Source of the DNA: Dehalococcoidia bacterium
GTDB lineage: Bacteria > Chloroflexota > Dehalococcoidia > GIF9 > AB-539-J10
Direction: 5' to 3'
DNA: 9,378 nt
Assembly: GCA_003562555.1 (NCBI GenBank)
Contig: PWUO01000106.1
Span: 1 to 9,378, forward strand
This document shows, in pieces, positions 5,700-9,378 of the stretch. The notes below the pieces were generated by a model. That model was not told where the DNA came from and made no database searches. It saw nothing but the letters and a program-made list of their open reading frames with translations. Positions within the stretch are counted from its first letter, which is position 1, and each line of letters starts with the position of its first letter. The position numbers were made by a program, and so were the translations under genes.

Positions 5700-6304
5700 C
5701 CGGACTTCTGCGCACGCTGTTCAGTCGCATTCTCCTGAACGGAGCCGGACTTGGGCCTCCGGCGTCGACCACCAGACCTTCGGCTTGTCCAGAGTGACGC
5801 GAAGAACGCTTTGTCGAGTTGGTGTCGCGCGTCCGCCACGTTCAGCAGATCACGCGAGGTGGCGCCTTCAAAGTACGCCACCTCGACGTGCTTTCCCATG
5901 TTCTTGACCGCCTGGAGCGCGTACGCGAAGTCAGCATCGCCGCTCACCAGTATCGCGGTATCGTAGAAGTTGTTCCACGCGAAGTACAGGAGATCGGTGC
6001 CGAGCATTATGTCGACTCCCTTCTCCATCTGGGTACCCTGCGCGGTTCTAATGCTGCCGAGACGCACCTCAAGGTATGGGGTCTTCCGCAGCGTGTCGAG
6101 AAACTCCTGCTGTTCGCGAAACGCGTCAGGACGTTGCGACACGTCCTGCAAGGCATTGTAGTAGTAGGTGCGAAAGAGGGAACGGTCTCCACACAGCTTC
6201 GCAACGAACTGAGTGAAGTCCAGATCATGGCGTCTCAGGGTACCCTCGAGGGCATGATAAAGGTTGCTGCCGTCTATGAAGATCGCGACCCGTTCAGAAG
6301 CCAT
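5696..6304 (-). CDS. NYN-domain (LabA/DUF88) putative ribonuclease
   Basis: A 202-residue protein. Residues 5-165 form a NYN domain, a PIN-like nuclease fold. The acidic residues of the expected active site are present: D11 in IFIDGSNLY, D98 in EKGVDIMLGTDLL, and D123 and D125 in LVSGDADF. Members of this fold cleave RNA with a divalent metal; the target here is unknown. The C-terminal 30 residues are basic and low-complexity (SRRSGGRRRRPK), which suits nucleic acid contact. The start ATG has an AGAGGA SD 6 bases upstream. It lies 27 bases after the ProW-like permease on the same strand, so it is probably the last gene of that operon. Its TAG overlaps the fabF TAG by three bases (CTAG, 5696-5699). 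The fold is firm; the nuclease role is inferred from conserved residues. Confidence 0.9.
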   Translation of the reverse strand: MASERVAIFIDGSNLYHALEGTLRRHDLDFTQFVAKLCGDRSLFRTYYYNALQDVSQRPDAFREQQEFLDTLRKTPYLEVRLGSIRTAQGTQMEKGVDIMLGTDLLYFAWNNFYDTAILVSGDADFAYALQAVKNMGKHVEVAYFEGATSRDLLNVADARHQLDKAFFASLWTSRRSGGRRRRPKSGSVQENATEQRAQKSG

Positions 6305-6331
6305 GCACGTTCCTCTCTTCTTGACCTTACT

Positions 6332-7195
6332 CTAATGAGACGACTGAGTGTGCTGCTGCCGTGCGGCAAGCGCATGTGTGATCCGGTCGATTAGTATCGC
6401 CAGCATCACGATCGAAAGACCCGCTTCAAAGCCCCGTCCCACCTCGATGCGGTTGATGGCAAGGAGGACTTCCATGCCCAGTCCCCGCGCACCGATCATG
6501 GACGCGATGACCACCATGGCCAACGCCATCATCGTGGTCTGGTTGATTCCGACCATTATAGACGGAAACGCCAGCGGGAGCTGCACCTCCCAGAGTATCT
6601 GCCTGGACGTCGCACCGAATGCCTTGGCCGCCTCGACAACGCTCTGCGATACGCCGCGTATTCCCACGTTAGTGAGACGGATAACCGGCGGCACGGCGTA
6701 GATCACCGTGGCAAATACGGCAGGGACCTTGCCGAGTCCGAAGAACATCAGCGCGGGTATGAGGTACACGAAACTGGGCATCGTCTGCATGCCATCCAAA
6801 ATCGGTCGCAGGATACCTGCGAAGCCATCGCTCCGGGCCATCGCGATACCGGTCGGGATTCCAATGAGCAAGGAAATAATCACCGCTGCGAAGATGAGGG
6901 CAAGCGTCATCATGGCAAGGTCCCAGTATCCGAACGAGCCTATGATGAGGAGGAAGCCTGCCATAATCGGGGCCGCCCACCACCTGCGGATAGCGAACCA
7001 TGCCAGAAATGCTACGCCTAAAATGATGACGAACCAGGGCAGCCACAGCAGCAGCCGCTCCGCAGCGACGAGCACCGCGAGCAGCACATCGCCGATCACG
7101 TCAAGGACCGCGCCAAGATTCGTCACAATCCAGGAGACGGCGCCGTCGATCCAATCAGCTACAGGTATTCGCATGAACGAGGGAAAGTCCATCAT
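6332..7195 (-). CDS. proW: Glycine betaine/proline betaine ABC transporter permease (ProW/OpuAB-like)
   Basis: A 287-residue inner-membrane protein with several hydrophobic helices from about residue 25 onward. The transport domain occupies about 90-278. The EAA loop that docks onto the ATPase is visible as EAAKAFGATSRQILWEVQLP (188-207). The stretches PSFVYLIPALMFFGLG, AVPPVIRLTNVGIRG and GARGLG are hallmark ProW/OpuAB segments. The first 24 residues are a short soluble extension, less than E. coli ProW has. The start overlaps the ProV stop in ATGA (7192-7195), with AAGGAG (7203-7208) 7 bases before, so the two are translationally coupled. It forms the channel for betaine-type osmolytes across the cytoplasmic membrane; the exact substrate is inferred. 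Confidence 0.93.
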   Translation of the reverse strand: MMDFPSFMRIPVADWIDGAVSWIVTNLGAVLDVIGDVLLAVLVAAERLLLWLPWFVIILGVAFLAWFAIRRWWAAPIMAGFLLIIGSFGYWDLAMMTLALIFAAVIISLLIGIPTGIAMARSDGFAGILRPILDGMQTMPSFVYLIPALMFFGLGKVPAVFATVIYAVPPVIRLTNVGIRGVSQSVVEAAKAFGATSRQILWEVQLPLAFPSIMVGINQTTMMALAMVVIASMIGARGLGMEVLLAINRIEVGRGFEAGLSIVMLAILIDRITHALAARQQHTQSSH

Positions 7196-8568
7196 GACTG
7201 TACTCCTTCGCCGGTGCCCTTACTGTCTGCCGACTCCGGACTCGAGGGACGCTGCTCCTCGGACTCTGAATTGGCCGAATCCTCTTCGCCATTCAATTCC
7301 GTCTCGGAAGCCTCGGCCTCTTCCACTTCTGTGTCACGAATCATACTGGAGATGATAGTGCTCACATACACTTCACCCAGGAAGCGATCCTCCTCATCCA
7401 CCACGGCGACAGGGTACCTGCTGGCAGCGACCAGGGGAACAAGGTCCTCAACCACCTCATCACCACCACACGTTGCCATGTCGGGATCAAGCGCATCCCT
7501 CAGGTACGTACCCTTGCGGCGGATAAGCTGCACCAACCTCTCCACCGTGACCATGCCCAGTAGCCTTCCACCCCTGGTTACCACGAAGGCGCTGTCTACG
7601 TTCGCATCACGAAGTATCTGCAGGGCCGCCTTCGGACCCTGCCACGAGTACAACAGAACAGGGGGCTGTTCCATCACAGAGCGTGCACTGAGCACCTTGG
7701 TCGGCGACGCATCCTGAACGAATTGCCGAACGTACGAGTCGCTGGGATTGGTGATCACTTCTTCCGGACTGCCTATCTGGATAATCTCGCCGTCGCGCAT
7801 TATCGCCATCCTGTCGGCAACCTTCAGCGCTTCGGTGAGGTCATGTGTCACGAACAGTAACGTCTTCTGCAACTCGGCCTGCAGTTCCATCAACTCGTCC
7901 TGCATCTGCCGGCGGATAAGGGGATCCAATCCGCTGAACGGCTCATCCAGCAGCAGTATCTCAGGATCTCCGGTCAGAGCCCGTGCGATACCTACACGCT
8001 GCTGCATACCACCGCTCAGCGCAGCAGGCAGATGGTGCTCCCAGCCCTTCAATCCCACCTTCTCGACATACACCTGCGCCCGATCGTACCGCTCGCTTGC
8101 CGCCACCCCGCGAATCTTCAGTCCGTAGGCGACATTGTCGAGCACAGACCGGTGTGGCAACAGCCCGAAATGCTGGAACACCATGCCGGTGGTGCTGCGA
8201 CGCAATTCCCCAAGTTTGTGTTCGTCATACGGGACGATATCATCGCCGTTTATCAAGATGCTGCCAGCGGTGGGCTCAGCAAGCCGGATTACACAGCGGA
8301 TCAGCGTGGACTTCCCGCTGCCCGACAGGCCCATCAGTACGAAGAATTCGCCTCGATGCACCTGGAATGACACGTCGCGGAGTCCGACCACACAGCCGGT
8401 CTCCTCCAGTATCTTGTCCTTGCTTGCGTTTCTGAGTTCCGGGTCCTCCACTATGCGCCGGGGATTGGGCCCGAACACCTTCCACAAATCTCTGACCTCG
8501 ACGCAGACCTCGCGGTCTGCGTCGAGGTTCTGAGAACCATTCTGTTCTTCGGCCTGTTGTGCTGCCAT
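7192..8568 (-). CDS. proV: Glycine betaine/proline betaine ABC transporter ATPase with CBS domains (ProV/OpuAA-like)
   Basis: A 458-residue ATPase that powers osmolyte import from the cytoplasmic side. Walker A GLSGSGKST (80-88), Q-loop Q132, signature LSGGMQQR (185-192), Walker B ILLLDEP (204-210) and H-loop H242 are all intact. The N-terminal segment before Walker A (KDKILEETGCVVGLRDVSF) is specific to ProV/OpuAA rather than generic ABC ATPases. Residues about 298-413 form two CBS domains, which in OpuA sense ionic strength. The last 45 residues are an acidic, Ser/Glu-rich tail. I chose ATG 8568, with a GAGG SD 9 bases away; a GTG at 8574, two codons earlier, is also in frame but too close to the SD. 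Its start follows the ProX stop by 30 bases. Confidence 0.94.
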   Translation of the reverse strand: MAAQQAEEQNGSQNLDADREVCVEVRDLWKVFGPNPRRIVEDPELRNASKDKILEETGCVVGLRDVSFQVHRGEFFVLMGLSGSGKSTLIRCVIRLAEPTAGSILINGDDIVPYDEHKLGELRRSTTGMVFQHFGLLPHRSVLDNVAYGLKIRGVAASERYDRAQVYVEKVGLKGWEHHLPAALSGGMQQRVGIARALTGDPEILLLDEPFSGLDPLIRRQMQDELMELQAELQKTLLFVTHDLTEALKVADRMAIMRDGEIIQIGSPEEVITNPSDSYVRQFVQDASPTKVLSARSVMEQPPVLLYSWQGPKAALQILRDANVDSAFVVTRGGRLLGMVTVERLVQLIRRKGTYLRDALDPDMATCGGDEVVEDLVPLVAASRYPVAVVDEEDRFLGEVYVSTIISSMIRDTEVEEAEASETELNGEEDSANSESEEQRPSSPESADSKGTGEGVQS

Positions 8569-8578
8569 CGTCACTTAC

Positions 8579-8590
8579 CTCACATGTGAG
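8579..8590. other. 12-bp perfect palindrome in the proX/proV gap
   Basis: CTCACATGTGAG is its own reverse complement. It fills much of the 30-base gap between the ProX stop and the ProV start, and its last bases read GAG of the ProV SD (GAGG). In RNA it could fold as a 4-bp stem with a CATG loop. Whether it binds a protein or only reflects chance is not known. Confidence 0.35.
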
Positions 8591-8598
8591 CTACGCGG

Positions 8599-9378
8599 TC
8601 ACAGAGCAGCTTTGACTGCCGCCGCAACATCGCTGGGAACCCACTGCGTCCACCAGTCCTCGTACTCTCGCAGATAGTGCATGGCAGCCTCTTCATGAGT
8701 AGCGCCCTCATCGGCCAGATACGCCAGCACTGCGTTATGTTGTGCAGTCTCAGTGCGGTAGTTCCTCAGGAACTCCACCACATCGGGATTACGCTCCGCG
8801 AACTCTGCGTTAACCGAAACGTTCACGTTGTTTGACGGATACGCACAGGCGCGCGTAGTCTCCCAGATCTCTTGATCGAACGCTGGTTCCTCCAGTGGGT
8901 ACATGTCGAACCTGCCCAGTGCGGCTGTAGGCGCCCAGTAGTAGCCGAACCAGGGTTGGCCCCGCTCATACGCTCCAGCCATTGACCCGGACAATGCAGC
9001 ATCCGAACCGGCCAAGAAATCAGTGAAGTACTCGTCCAATCCGTACTCAACCAGTTTCTGAGAATTGATTCCTGTGGCTTCCCAGCCGGGTATGCCATTT
9101 ATGAACCGTCCTTTAGAAGGGTCCTCGGGGTCCCTGAACAGTTCCCAGTACTCGGGCATATCAAACACGCTGCGCAGATTCGGCGCCATCGGCTCAATAC
9201 CACGATCGGGATCTCCTTCGATCACGTACCGGGGGACCAACCACCCCTGCCAGTTGTCATCGAAATTGGTGCCGAGGTCAAGTATGTCGCCGGCGGCAGT
9301 GGACGCGTCCCAGGCTTCCTGCTGGTTCTCGACCCAGATTTCCATATTGATGTGGACGTCGCCGCGAACAAGACCCTG
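8599..9378 (-). CDS. proX: Glycine betaine-binding protein (ProX/OpuAC-like), N-terminus outside window
   Basis: The minus strand is open from the right edge to a TGA at 8599, giving 259 residues of an OpuAC-type substrate-binding domain. The visible start QGLVRGDVHINMEIWVENQ is an internal stretch of this family, so the ATG at 9345 is not the true start and the signal peptide lies beyond the edge. Family-like features include DLGTNFDDNWQGWLVPRYV, GIPGWEATG, GYYWAPTAAL and the Trp-rich C-terminal end EDWWTQWVP. Aromatic residues of this kind usually cage quaternary ammonium groups, but I cannot assign the individual ligands. It is the first gene seen of the ProX-ProV-ProW set. Secretion or lipoprotein anchoring cannot be judged. 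The family is firm; the preferred osmolyte is inferred. Confidence 0.92.
   Translation of the reverse strand, partial: QGLVRGDVHINMEIWVENQQEAWDASTAAGDILDLGTNFDDNWQGWLVPRYVIEGDPDRGIEPMAPNLRSVFDMPEYWELFRDPEDPSKGRFINGIPGWEATGINSQKLVEYGLDEYFTDFLAGSDAALSGSMAGAYERGQPWFGYYWAPTAALGRFDMYPLEEPAFDQEIWETTRACAYPSNNVNVSVNAEFAERNPDVVEFLRNYRTETAQHNAVLAYLADEGATHEEAAMHYLREYEDWWTQWVPSDVAAAVKAAL

Noticed and set aside
7214..7717. Plus-strand frame of 167 codons, very rich in Ser
   Set aside because: It is a shadow of the proV gene on the other strand, over the CBS domains and acidic tail.
1..9378. CRISPR array, insertion sequence, phage or defence genes
   Set aside because: No regularly spaced repeats, terminal inverted repeats, transposase or phage-like products are visible. 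All large genes fit common metabolic or transport families.

Overview
The window reads as an ordinary bacterial chromosome segment with moderately high G+C. It is densely coded, with sigma70-type -10 boxes, Shine-Dalgarno (SD) sites and several non-ATG starts. I see no transposase, integrase, phage gene, CRISPR array or plasmid function. The mix is a core-MetE-like methyltransferase without the N-terminal MetE half, a large YfbR-like HD protein, a tRNA-Leu with no encoded CCA, and an OpuA/ProU-type betaine transporter with CBS domains. That would fit Chloroflexota (Dehalococcoidia or SAR202-like), but this is inference from gene content and I hold it weakly.

Left part (1-3429). A metallo-beta-lactamase-fold hydrolase runs off the left edge on the minus strand. 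It is divergent from a plus-strand HD-domain phosphohydrolase, followed by a small hypothetical protein of about 79 residues. A separate -10 box then precedes a MetE C-terminal-domain (methylcobalamin/homocysteine type) methyltransferase.

Middle part (3430-5699). A single-domain cupin lies on the minus strand, convergent with the methyltransferase. A tRNA-Leu(UAG) gene with its own promoter comes next. A roughly 200-base stretch with a strong small hairpin and a doubtful short ORF leads to a complete beta-ketoacyl-ACP synthase II (FabF).

Right part (5696-9378). A minus-strand operon, in transcription order, holds a ProX-like betaine-binding protein (start outside the window), a ProV-like ATPase with CBS domains and an acidic tail, a ProW-like permease, and a NYN-domain (LabA/DUF88) putative ribonuclease. 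The first three genes form one osmoprotectant importer: ProX captures the substrate outside, ProW forms the channel and ProV hydrolyses ATP. The NYN gene sits 27 bases after the permease and shares its last bases with the end of fabF.

Nothing here looks like an undescribed multi-gene system. The points most worth checking are the altered zinc site of the methyltransferase, the NYN protein in the betaine operon, the uncharacterised front half of the HD protein, and small structured elements around fabF and the proX/proV junction.
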